Shown: positions 51,226 to 60,216 of the stretch, piece after piece
Numbering within the stretch: position 1 is the first letter of the stretch
Layout: each line of letters starts with the position of its first letter
NCBI GenBank assembly: GCA_020073345.1
Contig: JAIQFI010000002.1
Location: 186,001-250,000 of the forward strand
Length of the DNA stretch: 64,000 nucleotides
From: Terriglobia bacterium
Lineage (GTDB): Bacteria; Acidobacteriota; Terriglobia; Bryobacterales; Bryobacteraceae
Direction: 5' to 3'
Notes under the pieces: generated by a model
The model's database searches: none
The model's input: the letters and a program-made list of their open reading frames with translations, nothing else
What the model was told of the DNA's origin: nothing
Made by a program: the position numbers and the translations under genes

Positions 51226-51579
51226 TCACGTAATCTTCTCGAACGCGAGGAAGGCCTTCAACGGAACAGCGGGAATGCCAAGCAAACCAGCAGCTGTTCT
51301 TAGTGACATTTTCCGGGCAAACTCCCTGGTTTCTTCGGTCACGATTCGTGCATCAACACCCTCCGACCGCAGACGTGCCGCCACTGCGAGTATGTATGGA
51401 TCCGCCTCCTCGGCCCCGGTATCTTTGTCGGGATCTAAAACCGCAGGAACACTCGCGAGAACTTTTCTGATTTCTTCAAAAGAGGGAGCACGCTCACAAG
51501 CTTTGGCTGCGTGTTTCTTAGCCCACTCATGCTGAGCGTCTGGAGACTTGGGCTCAGCAACTCTTCCAAGCTCATCCAC
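51226..51579 (-). pseudogene. C-terminal part of a DUF4411 / PIN-like protein gene
   Basis: 117 residues from GTG 51579; the frame stays open a few codons further (GAVYPKQVV) before a stop. EADPYILAVAARLRSEGVDARIVTEE and LLGIPAVPLKAFLAFE match the C-terminal half of the PIN-like DUF4411 family. The N-terminal half with the first catalytic Asp is missing. The break lies at the same place as the missing 5' end of the divergent PolB gene. Confidence 0.65.
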
Positions 51580-51587
51580 AACCTGTT

Positions 51588-53105
51588 TTGGATAAACCGC
51601 CCCGCATTCTTAGAGCAATTCGGATGGTGCCGCATGGAATCCAATCGGAGCTACGATCAACGAGCCTCCGTGGAATGGTCGAAATCGATCCCCGGAAGCA
51701 TGATTGTTTTCGCCACGCAGTCGAGCAGCGAAAGAGTAAGAAAACAAACCCCGCCACCTCGCGGTTTTTGAAGATTTTCGCCAACTCTGGAAGCTACGGA
51801 TTGTTTGTGGAGGTCACGCCAGAAAAACTGCCCAAGCCAGCCACAATTGGTGTATTTTCCGGGCAGCAGGTTTTCGAACAGCGAACAGCGGTTATCGAAC
51901 GCCAGGGTCGGTGGTATTTTCCGCCGATCGCCGCTCTCATCACCGCTGGGGGTCGGCTACTGTTAGCCATGCTCGAAAAATGCGTCACAGATGCAGGGGG
52001 ATCGTATCTCTTCTGTGATACAGATTCGCTTTGTATCGTGGCCTCTCAACGTGGAGGAGCCGTCAAATGTGAGACGGCCAACGGTAGTTCCTTGAAAGCC
52101 CTCTCCTGGAAACAGGTCGAAAAGATTGCGCACCGATTCCGATCCCTCAATCCCTACAGTCCTGACAGCATCCAGGATCTACTAAAAATCGAGGATCTAA
52201 ACTTCGATTCGCAAGGGGACCAGCGAAAAATATATGGCTATGCAATATCCGCCAAGCGGTATGCGCTCTACGAGCAAGCCGGTAAGGAGTTGACGATTGT
52301 CGACCCGAAAGCCCACGGGCTTGGGTATTTATATCCTCCTACCAGAAGAAACGGGAAGGAACCAGATTGGACATCGGAGGCCTGGGACTGGTTCTTGCGT
52401 CAGGAGCTTGGGTTAAGAGCCAAAACACCGAAATGGTTGAATGTGCCAGCAATGATGCGGGTTGTACTGAACACGCCCCAGGTCTTGGATCGTCTAAATC
52501 GCGAAACACGTCCATACAATTTCCTATTGTGCCCAGTGATCGATACCGTCGGTGGGTTACCAGCTGGCATTGACCCGACGAAGTTTATACTGATAACGCC
52601 GTTCCAGAACAAATCTGAGCGGTGGTTCGATGCGGAGTACATCAATATTCACGACGGGCGAATCTACCAGCTTGCGTTACGTCAGACGACCAAATTGGAC
52701 AAGGTCGTTCCCCAGACTTTCAGCTACGTTCTACGCCTCTATCCGTGCCACCCGGAATCGAAATCTCTCGCCCCTGACGGCTCAAATTGTTCCGCGACAA
52801 CACGCGGCCTGTTACAGCGGGCCTCGGTCATCGCTGGTAAGCAGCGATACGTTGGTAAGGAAACGGATCGGCGCTGGGAGCACGGTGAAGATCTCAGTCT
52901 ACTGGCGTTTAAGCCTTTGGAATACGAGCCATCCGGGCGTAGGGTGATTGCTGACCTGAAGCTCCGAGACGAGATCTCCAAGCACGGGCTTCGCAAAACG
53001 ATGCGCACGACAGGATTGAGCCAGCACACCCTTGAGAAGATCTGCCGTGGCCAGCCCGTGCGTCAAGCCACACTCCAACGGGTACTAACCGCGATGGGCC
53101 GCTGA
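51588..53105 (+). pseudogene. 5'-truncated family B DNA polymerase with C-terminal HTH-like region
   Basis: 505 codons from a weak TTG; family resemblance starts near residue 17. Polymerase motif B is FLKIFANSGSYG (60-71) and motif C is FCDTDSL (142-148). Motif A and the whole N-terminal exonuclease part are missing, so polymerase activity is not expected. The C-terminus (GLRKTMRTTGLSQHTLEKIC) looks like a helix-turn-helix. The full family is roughly 900-1000 residues, so about half is gone. Lower GC than the chromosome. PolB is the replicase of casposons and of pipolins. Confidence 0.75.
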
Positions 53106-53106
53106 C

Positions 53107-53121
53107 GTGAAGCCGACTTCA
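53107..53121 (-). repeat. Internal inverted repeat, right copy
   Basis: GTGAAGCCGACTTCA, inverted relative to 50834-50848, directly after the polymerase stop. Confidence 0.4.
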
Positions 53122-53228
53122 TCGCACGTTGCGCATGACGCCTGCGATGCAAGCCGGGATTACTGACTGCGTTTGGGATATCTCCGAACTACTCACAAAG
53201 TGATATGATCGCTTGCGAGTACGCATAC

Positions 53229-53609
53229 ATGCTCAAAATAAACATATTGGCAGGCGTTCTACTCGTTGCTCTCAGTGGAACGGCTCGTGCTGACTACAAA
53301 GTGAAGCAGTATCGCCAGATCATGGCATCGAACGATGAAACCACGATCGCGCTGTTCAAATCGTACTTGGTCGGTGTCGGTAAGGGGTTGGCGTGGGCAA
53401 ATACGGGCTTTAGGCTAAACGGCAGTTCCCAGCTCTTCTGTGTGCCCGCTAAGATGGCGCTCTTGCCGGAAAACATCCTCGATATTCTAGCCCGTCAAAT
53501 CAAAGAGGCATCGACCACAATGACCGAGGCAGAACTGAGCGAGGAGTGGGTTGAGCCGCTGATGCTAGTCGGCTTGGAAAACGCATTCCCCTGCCCCACG
53601 AAGAAGTAA
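53229..53609 (+). CDS. Secreted Rap1a/Tai-immunity-like protein
   Basis: 126 residues from ATG 53229, giving a signal peptide (MLKINILAGVLLVALSGTARA); an earlier ATG at 53205 is possible. FKSYLVGVGKGLAWANTGFR, LFCVPAKMALLP and MLVGLENAFPC, with the two conserved cysteines, match the Rap1a/Tai immunity fold. Members protect against type VI effectors or are orphan periplasmic proteins. No effector is seen nearby. Confidence 0.65.
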   Translation: MLKINILAGVLLVALSGTARADYKVKQYRQIMASNDETTIALFKSYLVGVGKGLAWANTGFRLNGSSQLFCVPAKMALLPENILDILARQIKEASTTMTEAELSEEWVEPLMLVGLENAFPCPTKK

Positions 53610-53694
53610 ACGCAGTTTTAGGACACTACCCAGTTGCGAATCCCCAGTTGCTTGGTTGTTCGATACAATAAACTTGCCCAGACAGGAGGCCCAC

Positions 53695-54450
53695 ATGGGT
53701 GCGCAACAAAGTCAGTTTGTCTTCGAAATTCGTTATAAGCCGAATGCAAAACTCTTAGATTGCCGAGGCAAATCGGCAGAATCAATCGCCGCGCATCTTG
53801 GGCTACCTCATTGGCTCATCGTGGAAAACCGTCTCGACGTCTTCGATGCCGAACAGACCACGAGGCTCTTTGTCAGCTTTAGAAACGCCGGTTACGTCCA
53901 GGAAAATCCGCCCACGAATCATTTCTTCAGCGACAACTGCGTAAAAGCATTTAAATTCATCAGTACCGTTGATGGATTCGAGTCGCCCCTCAGCGTGGAG
54001 CGGCTCGGCATTCGTCTTAGAGCGCTCACCCCCTTCCTCGGCAGCATGACGGAGCTAGTGAACCGGTACAAGGCCAGATATTACGGTTTCAAGTCTGAGG
54101 CGGAAACGGCCTTGGACGGCGAACTGGTGGATATCGGCGGCGCGTTGAACTTCAAAGGAAAGTTTGGAAACTTCAACACAAATGGCGGACCGATGCCAGC
54201 CGAGCAGGCTAAATCATATTTCCCGAAGGCTCTCGAACTACCAGATGTGGGCTTGTTCATGGATATCGACTACTGGACAAAGCCCAATAAAGCGATGACC
54301 ACGGACGAGATCACTAAAACAATCCGTCAGTTCTCAACGGAGTGCATTCAGAAACACGCAAGAGTAGCTGATTTGATTCTGGGAGATCCTCCGCATGGCG
54401 AACAGTGGATCGCGGGCGCAACGCAAGTTGGAACGCGCCCGAACGCTTAA
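53695..54450 (+). CDS. Hypothetical protein within the mobile element
   Basis: 251 residues from ATG 53695, chosen because AGGAGG lies 5 bases upstream; a frame start at 53656 is less likely. The sequence (FVFEIRYKPNAKLLDCRGKS, then ALNFKGKFGNFNTNG) resembles the general plan of the TIGR04255 group of element-borne proteins, but I would not name it. Soluble. The next gene starts inside its last 56 bases. Confidence 0.6.
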   Translation: MGAQQSQFVFEIRYKPNAKLLDCRGKSAESIAAHLGLPHWLIVENRLDVFDAEQTTRLFVSFRNAGYVQENPPTNHFFSDNCVKAFKFISTVDGFESPLSVERLGIRLRALTPFLGSMTELVNRYKARYYGFKSEAETALDGELVDIGGALNFKGKFGNFNTNGGPMPAEQAKSYFPKALELPDVGLFMDIDYWTKPNKAMTTDEITKTIRQFSTECIQKHARVADLILGDPPHGEQWIAGATQVGTRPNA

Positions 54451-54910
54451 ATCCGGAAGCCCTGACAGTCGCCAATCTCAAGCCGCGAACGATGGTGCGG
54501 AGGTTGGAATCCGACCGGCTGGCTCAGAAGCCGAACCGGTTGGTTCCACCGGTACACCAGATCTTCCCAATAGGACCGAAGCTCCTGGCTCGGAACTTAG
54601 GATCTACCATCTATCTGATTACTGGGATGCGACAGTTGCGCCCGAAGTGGGAGTGCCAGAGGAGACGCAAGGAGAATTTGTTGAAAGCGTTCCCGGCCTT
54701 CTGGACAAGTATCTATTCAGCCAGTTAAAAACCCAACACCTGATTTTGATGATCCCTCTCGTGCCGATGGTGTGGATTTTTGTGCAGGACAACGGGGCGG
54801 GGCGTTTAGAAACTATTCAAGGTGTCCTCTGGTGGTTGGCCAAGTCTGGTATCGCACTTTTGGTTTGCGCGGTGTTTCTCTTGTTCGCAGCCTTACTCAA
54901 ACGCCGATAG
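54395..54910 (+). CDS. Hypothetical membrane protein coupled to the preceding gene
   Basis: 171 residues. A long polar, Ser/Pro/Glu-rich N-terminus (1-105) is followed by two C-terminal membrane helices (HLILMIPLVPMVWIFV, SGIALLVCAVFLLFAALL) ending in KRR. It overlaps the upstream gene by 56 bases in another frame. A soluble protein with a two-helix membrane partner is a layout seen in several defence modules, but nothing specific is recognised. Confidence 0.6.
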   Translation: MANSGSRAQRKLERARTLKSGSPDSRQSQAANDGAEVGIRPAGSEAEPVGSTGTPDLPNRTEAPGSELRIYHLSDYWDATVAPEVGVPEETQGEFVESVPGLLDKYLFSQLKTQHLILMIPLVPMVWIFVQDNGAGRLETIQGVLWWLAKSGIALLVCAVFLLFAALLKRR

Positions 54911-54945
54911 TTCGACGGATCAAAATTCGGGGCATGAAGGTCAGG

Positions 54946-54955
54946 CCCCCCCCCC
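54946..54955. repeat. C10 homopolymer run
   Basis: Ten cytosines in a non-coding part of the element. Prone to slippage; length may vary or be misread. Confidence 0.6.
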
Positions 54956-55143
54956 GAACGAAAGCGTCCAGGGGTCAGTGGGCGAGCTATCTATATTCCG
55001 GCTTCACGCAGCCAGTCGAGTACGACTCCCGGCGCGCCCGTCATCAGGCGCTGCTCCGCGACGTCGTAAGATCAGCAGTCCGTCGCCGGACCGCAGAATG
55101 GCCGTCAATTCGGCGGGAGGATCGTACCCAAGTCCGTACGTCC

Positions 55144-55179
55144 GGGTGTAGCACTTTTCCCGTTCGTATAGCTCTCCCC
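55144..55179 (-). repeat. Right terminal inverted repeat, 36 bp
   Basis: Reverse complement of 48684-48719 with one mismatch (T55163). Directly followed by the right 14-bp direct repeat. Confidence 0.8.
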
Positions 55180-55193
55180 AAACGATTGGTGCG
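55180..55193. repeat. Right 14-bp direct repeat, overlapping the tRNA-Leu 3' end
   Basis: AAACGATTGGTGCG, the same as 48670-48683. Bases 55187-55193 are the end of the tRNA, including CCA, so the tRNA stays intact after insertion. Confidence 0.8.
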
Positions 55194-55273
55194 GATAAGA
55201 GGACTTGAACCTCCACTCCCTTGCGAGAACTAGAACCTGAATCTAGCGCGTCTGCCAATTCCGCCATATCCGC
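55187..55273 (-). tRNA. tRNA-Leu (anticodon CAG)
   Basis: 87 bases with encoded CCA. The acceptor stem GCGGATA pairs with TATCCGC. The anticodon arm CTAGA-TTCAGGT-TCTAG gives anticodon CAG (reads CUG). A long variable arm (around CTCGCAAGGGAG) and the T-arm GGTTCAAGTCC are present, as in class II tRNA-Leu. Its 3' end is the integration site of the element to its left. Confidence 0.95.
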
Positions 55274-55354
55274 ACAGATAGGTGGCAACTCCATTCTCCG
55301 GGACGCGAGGCGCTCTGTCAAACTCGACCTCAACCGCCTCTCCGCCGCGCGCTG

Positions 55355-56164
55355 CTACAATCGCTCTTTGGTCATGTGCACCGAGTCCTTTTCGTTCTCG
55401 TTGCAGATGAACTCCATCAGCTGAAATCCGGGACGCCAGTTTACAGTGTTGCTGGTGGTCCATGGTTTTGAATACGCTCCCGGATCGTCGATGGTGACTT
55501 CGTATTTGAGCGTGAGCGAATCGGTGCGAGTGTACCGCTCGGTCAGACGCGCCTGCGTAGTCTGCGGATGCCCCGCCTGATCGAGCCAGGCCTTTCCGTT
55601 GAAACCGACGACGTCCACCACCAGAGCGTCTTTCTCATAGTGCCCGGCCGCGTCGCCCATCCACGTTGGACTCACATCCTTCGGATGATCGCTGCGAAGA
55701 GGGACCGTGCGCCACAAGTAGTTGTCGCCCTCGAACAGAAACATGACCTGCTTCGGAGTCTGGACCATCTCGAAGGCGTACGGATCGAACATGTAGCGCG
55801 GAACGCCCACCGGAAGGCACTGCGCTTCAGGATCGTCCTTGGAGTTGCTGGTAACGCGCTGGTTGAACAGCTCGAGCGCCGCGGGAAGAAACGGCACATC
55901 CACTTTTACATCGGCGCTCTTCACGCCCTTCCACTTCGTCTCCGCGATGTTTCCGGAGAAACCCGGAAACCACGCGCCGTTGCCGCCAAAATCTGGTCTT
56001 CCGTCAGGAAGGTGTTGCGCCGGGCCTGCTTTGGCGCGCGGGCCTTGCTTGGTCGCGCCGGTGCCTTGCGTCGCGCCGATATCGAACGCACCCGGATCGG
56101 GAGCAGTCTGCTGACCCAGCAGCGTGGTCAGTAGTATCGGGACGCTAATCGCGAGTGACCGCAT
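55355..56164 (-). CDS. Secreted conserved protein of the expanded family
   Basis: 269 residues from ATG 56164 (MRSLAISVPILLTTLLGQQT, signal peptide); the frame extends upstream into the methyltransferase gene. Landmarks: HLPDGRPDFGGNGAW, CLPVGVPRYMFDPYAFEMVQ, VVDVVGFNGKAWLDQAGHPQ, LTERYTRTDSLTLKYEVTID and MEFICNENEKD. Function unknown. The ATG overlaps the methyltransferase end by 20 bases. Confidence 0.8.
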   Translation of the reverse strand: MRSLAISVPILLTTLLGQQTAPDPGAFDIGATQGTGATKQGPRAKAGPAQHLPDGRPDFGGNGAWFPGFSGNIAETKWKGVKSADVKVDVPFLPAALELFNQRVTSNSKDDPEAQCLPVGVPRYMFDPYAFEMVQTPKQVMFLFEGDNYLWRTVPLRSDHPKDVSPTWMGDAAGHYEKDALVVDVVGFNGKAWLDQAGHPQTTQARLTERYTRTDSLTLKYEVTIDDPGAYSKPWTTSNTVNWRPGFQLMEFICNENEKDSVHMTKERL

Positions 56165-56846
56165 AGCACAAGCTATGATATCCCGGAATCGAGTCGTCAT
56201 CCTGCTGAACTCTGAGGACCCGGCCGCCGCCGCGCTCTAGCAATCCGACAACCTGCTTGCGATTCATGCCATTCATGTACATCGGCCGCGGCCTGGACAA
56301 GAGCGCTGTCCATCTCCCGAGGCGATACCGGAGACGTATCGGCTTGCTCGGATACTGGAACAACAGCAGCCCGCCAGGGGCCAGCACGCGCAGGAACTCG
56401 CTGATACAGCGCTGTGCGTCACGAGGCCGCACGTGCTGCAGCGTGATCCACGAATAGATCATGTCGATCGAGCCATCCGCGAAATGACTCAAGTCGCCGG
56501 CCGGATTGCACAGGTACTCGCAGCGCGCGCCTTTACGATTGTGCTGGCGCGCCAGCTCGATCATCCTCGGTGAAATATCGACGCCGTAGACCTGATCGAA
56601 GTGATCCGCCAGCGCCTGGCTCAGCCGGCCGATGCCGCATCCGAAGTCGAGCGCCGTGCGGCGCGATGCCGGTACCCGCAACGCCTTGGCTTGCTCCATG
56701 AAGGCGCCCACCTCGCGAACCCCGGTGGCGAAGAACTCGTCCGCGTCCCAACGGCCACTGGCTTTAGCCGGGTCGGTAAGGATAGCCCACATGGGATCGG
56801 AATGGGCCTGACGATCCCAATACTGCTGTACGGTGCTTAACCGCAT
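56145..56846 (-). CDS. Class I SAM-dependent methyltransferase
   Basis: 233 residues. SAM motif I LDFGCGIGRLSQALADHF, motif II VYGVDISPRMIELARQH and YSWITLQHVRPRDAQRCISEFLRVLAPGG place it in the Methyltransf_11 group. Substrate unknown; such genes often act on sugars, lipids or quinone precursors. Confidence 0.88.
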   Translation of the reverse strand: MRLSTVQQYWDRQAHSDPMWAILTDPAKASGRWDADEFFATGVREVGAFMEQAKALRVPASRRTALDFGCGIGRLSQALADHFDQVYGVDISPRMIELARQHNRKGARCEYLCNPAGDLSHFADGSIDMIYSWITLQHVRPRDAQRCISEFLRVLAPGGLLLFQYPSKPIRLRYRLGRWTALLSRPRPMYMNGMNRKQVVGLLERGGGRVLRVQQDDDSIPGYHSLCYAVTRD

Positions 56847-56867
56847 GGGCTGAGCCTCATTCAGAGT

Positions 56868-57707
56868 CTATTGCGGCCCGTGGTACGTCTGTTCCCCGGC
56901 CGTCACCGCCAGTGGCAGCCGGTTCTGCGGTGTGGGCAGAGGGCAAGTCGCGTAGTCGGTGAACATGCACGGCGGATTCTCGGCCTTGTTGAAGTCCATC
57001 TCGACGAAACCGTCCTTGGGGAACGGCGTGTACAGAAACCGCGAGGCTCCGTAGGTAGTCTTCCCGCTGGTCTGATCGCGAAACACGAACCAGAGGTCGT
57101 CGTCTTCCTTCACCGGCTCCATCTTGTACTCCCGGCCGCCGCGAGTGAACGTCACGAATCCCGGCGAGTCGTCCTTTTCTTTCGTGCCCACCTCGGTGTC
57201 AAAGGTGACCTGATGCGGCGAAGGAATAAACTTCGCCTTGATCTTCCACGACGGGTCCACGGGATACCAGCGCAGTCCGGCGAACTTCTTGCGCGTTTCA
57301 CTGTCGTTATCTTTCACGCGCACTCCGAACCGGTTCTCGCGCTCAATCACGAAGAACTTCACGCGCCCGAGCGCCAGCCGGTCATACTGGGGTGTGACGT
57401 CGGTTTTCAGGTCCATTTCCTTGAGCTGAACGCCGCCGGCCGGCTTGAAGTGAGCTTTGCCCTGAGAAAGCGTGATTGTCCCGACCCGCGCGGGCAAAGT
57501 CGCGGGCAACGGCGCGTCCGCCTTCGGATCGGATCCCACCGTGTTCACGCCTTCGTGCAGCCAGTGCAGCCCGACCACGGTCAGCCATCCGTCATCCGCC
57601 TTGAGTTTGGCTTCGCGCTGCGCGCGCCACTGGGTGACTTCCTGCTGGTACGCGGAATCGGCGGCGAAAACCGTCATCGCCGCAAAGGCCAGGCAAGCTT
57701 TGCGCAT
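56868..57707 (-). CDS. Secreted DUF1684 family protein
   Basis: 279 residues with a short signal peptide (MRKACLAFAAMTVFAADS). WRAQREAKLKADDGWLTVVGLHWL and GKTTYGASRFLYTPFPKDG then MDFNKAENPPCMFTDYATCPLPTPQNRLP are the DUF1684 signatures. The fold is a beta sandwich with an all-conserved NPPCxF...CPxPxxxN end, and the function is unknown. Confidence 0.88.
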   Translation of the reverse strand: MRKACLAFAAMTVFAADSAYQQEVTQWRAQREAKLKADDGWLTVVGLHWLHEGVNTVGSDPKADAPLPATLPARVGTITLSQGKAHFKPAGGVQLKEMDLKTDVTPQYDRLALGRVKFFVIERENRFGVRVKDNDSETRKKFAGLRWYPVDPSWKIKAKFIPSPHQVTFDTEVGTKEKDDSPGFVTFTRGGREYKMEPVKEDDDLWFVFRDQTSGKTTYGASRFLYTPFPKDGFVEMDFNKAENPPCMFTDYATCPLPTPQNRLPLAVTAGEQTYHGPQ

Positions 57708-57737
57708 AATTCTATCCTGTGCGCTATCTTAACAGGC

Positions 57738-58532
57738 ATGCACGCCCTCCCACGCCGAGGATTCTTGTTCGCTGGCGCTGCCGCTCTGGCTACGCGGATA
57801 GCGGCCCAGACGCCGCGTGAGAGTCCGAGCCGCGATGCTTTGATCGACGACGTGGTGACCGCGAACCACATCCTGGCCGCGCAGGAGATCGTCGACGCCT
57901 TCGGCCATGTCAGCGTCCGCACGGCACCTGGGGCCGGCCGATACCTGATCTCGCGATCGGTCGCACCGGCGCAAGTGACGGCTGCCGACGTCATGGAACT
58001 GGATCTCGATAGCAAGCCGGCGGCGGGGGAGAAGCGGACTTCTTATCGCGAGCGCTTCATCCACGGCGAGATCTACCGCGTCCGCCCTGACGTCATGTCC
58101 ATCGTGCATTGCCATGCGCCCGCGCTGATCCCGTTCGGCATCACCAGAATTCCGCTGCGTCCGGTGTACCACAACAGTTCTTTTGTCGGCGAGGGCGTGC
58201 CGGTATTCGAAATCCGCGAAGGCGGCGGCGATACCAACATGCTGGTCGAGACCGCCGAGCTGGGCCGGGCATTGGCCAAGGCGCTGGGAAACAAGCCTGC
58301 CGTGCTCATGCGGGGCCACGGAGCCGTGATCGTCGGCAAAAGCATCATCGAATCGGTGGCCCGCAGCGTGTATCTCGAAGTGAACGCGCGGGTGCAGGCG
58401 CAAGCCATGGCGATGGGCCAGCGCATCAGCTACCTCGACGAGGGCGAGGTGAAGAAGCGCGCCGAGGATCCCGATCCTTACGGCCGCGCGTGGGATCTGT
58501 GGAAGCGCCAGGTCATGCAAGGCGCTCGATAA
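57738..58532 (+). CDS. Tat-exported class II aldolase/adducin family protein
   Basis: 264 residues from ATG 57738. The twin-arginine signal LPRRGFLFAGAAALATRIAAQ is clear. The class II aldolase fold has the zinc ligands HCH (IVHCHAPAL) and H in MRGHGAVIVGKS, and FGHVSVR in place of the more usual GNxSxR. The family includes fuculose-phosphate aldolase and decarboxylase-like members. An exported version is unlikely to act on phosphorylated sugars. It is followed by a hairpin array. Confidence 0.82.
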   Translation: MHALPRRGFLFAGAAALATRIAAQTPRESPSRDALIDDVVTANHILAAQEIVDAFGHVSVRTAPGAGRYLISRSVAPAQVTAADVMELDLDSKPAAGEKRTSYRERFIHGEIYRVRPDVMSIVHCHAPALIPFGITRIPLRPVYHNSSFVGEGVPVFEIREGGGDTNMLVETAELGRALAKALGNKPAVLMRGHGAVIVGKSIIESVARSVYLEVNARVQAQAMAMGQRISYLDEGEVKKRAEDPDPYGRAWDLWKRQVMQGAR

Positions 58533-58535
58533 ACC

Positions 58536-58627
58536 GTGGGGCGGGCGTCCACGCCCGCGCGGGACTTTTAGTCCCGCTTAGCACAGGCGGGCTGAAAGCC
58601 CGCCGCAGGTCTGGAGACCTGCCCCAC
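58536..58627. repeat. REP-like array of four hairpins
   Basis: Four perfect or near-perfect hairpins in a row: GCGGGCGT/ACGCCCGC, GCGGGACT/AGTCCCGC, GGCGGGCT/AGCCCGCC and GGCAGGTCT/AGACCTGCC, each with a short loop. The outer ends GTGGGGC...GCCCCAC also pair. It shares the last hairpin and its flank exactly with 61719-61811. Confidence 0.8.
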
Positions 58628-58668
58628 TAGTAGCCGTACCACCTGTCAGCCGACTTTGCGCGGCCGCA

Positions 58669-58875
58669 TCAGACGGTCACTTCGACCTCATGCGTGGTGA
58701 CAGCTAATGGAAGGCCCATTTCGGCGCGTACGGCAAGGCACTCCCGGATCGCGTCCGCGATGTTGGACTTGGCTTCCCGTTCGGACGCTCCCTGGCTCAC
58801 GCAGCCCGGGATAGAGGGACATTCGGCAATGTACATTCCGTCTTCGTCCTGATAGATGTTGACGCGGACTTTCAT
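58669..58875 (-). CDS. HicB-family protein (orphan antitoxin-like)
   Basis: 68 residues. MKVRVNIYQDEDGMYIAECPSIPGC, then GASEREAKSNIADAIRECL is the degraded-RNaseH fold of HicB. No hicA toxin is adjacent and no C-terminal DNA-binding domain is present, so it may be a stand-alone HicB-like protein rather than part of a working toxin-antitoxin pair. Confidence 0.8.
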   Translation of the reverse strand: MKVRVNIYQDEDGMYIAECPSIPGCVSQGASEREAKSNIADAIRECLAVRAEMGLPLAVTTHEVEVTV

Positions 58876-58912
58876 CGCTCTTTCCCTATTCTACCCGCTT
58901 GCCGTAAGCTAA

Positions 58913-60208
<1,296 letters not shown>

Positions 60209-60216
60209 ATCCTAAA

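Larger units (their letters stand above)
48684..55179. mobile_element. Casposon-like (decayed or non-autonomous) element inserted at the 3' end of tRNA-Leu
   Basis: A 6,496-bp segment bounded by 36-bp inverted repeats (35 of 36 identical) and flanked by the 14-bp direct repeat AAACGATTGGTGCG. The right direct repeat covers the last 7 bases of a tRNA-Leu gene and 7 bases beyond. Inside are a 5'-truncated family B DNA polymerase, a truncated PIN-like gene, and genes of lower GC and unknown role. Inverted repeats, 14-15 bp duplications, tRNA 3' targets and PolB are the hallmarks of casposons. The expected Cas1 integrase is not found, and no tyrosine or serine recombinase is visible. Confidence 0.65.

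Noticed and set aside
48684-55179. Pipolin (PolB element that also uses tRNA-Leu in E. coli)
   Set aside because: Pipolins carry direct att repeats and tyrosine recombinases and lack long terminal inverted repeats. Here inverted repeats are clear and no recombinase is seen. The truncated polymerase alone cannot exclude it, so the casposon-like reading stays tentative.
58669-58875. Complete HicAB toxin-antitoxin system
   Set aside because: No HicA-like frame lies on either side; only the HicB-like protein is present.
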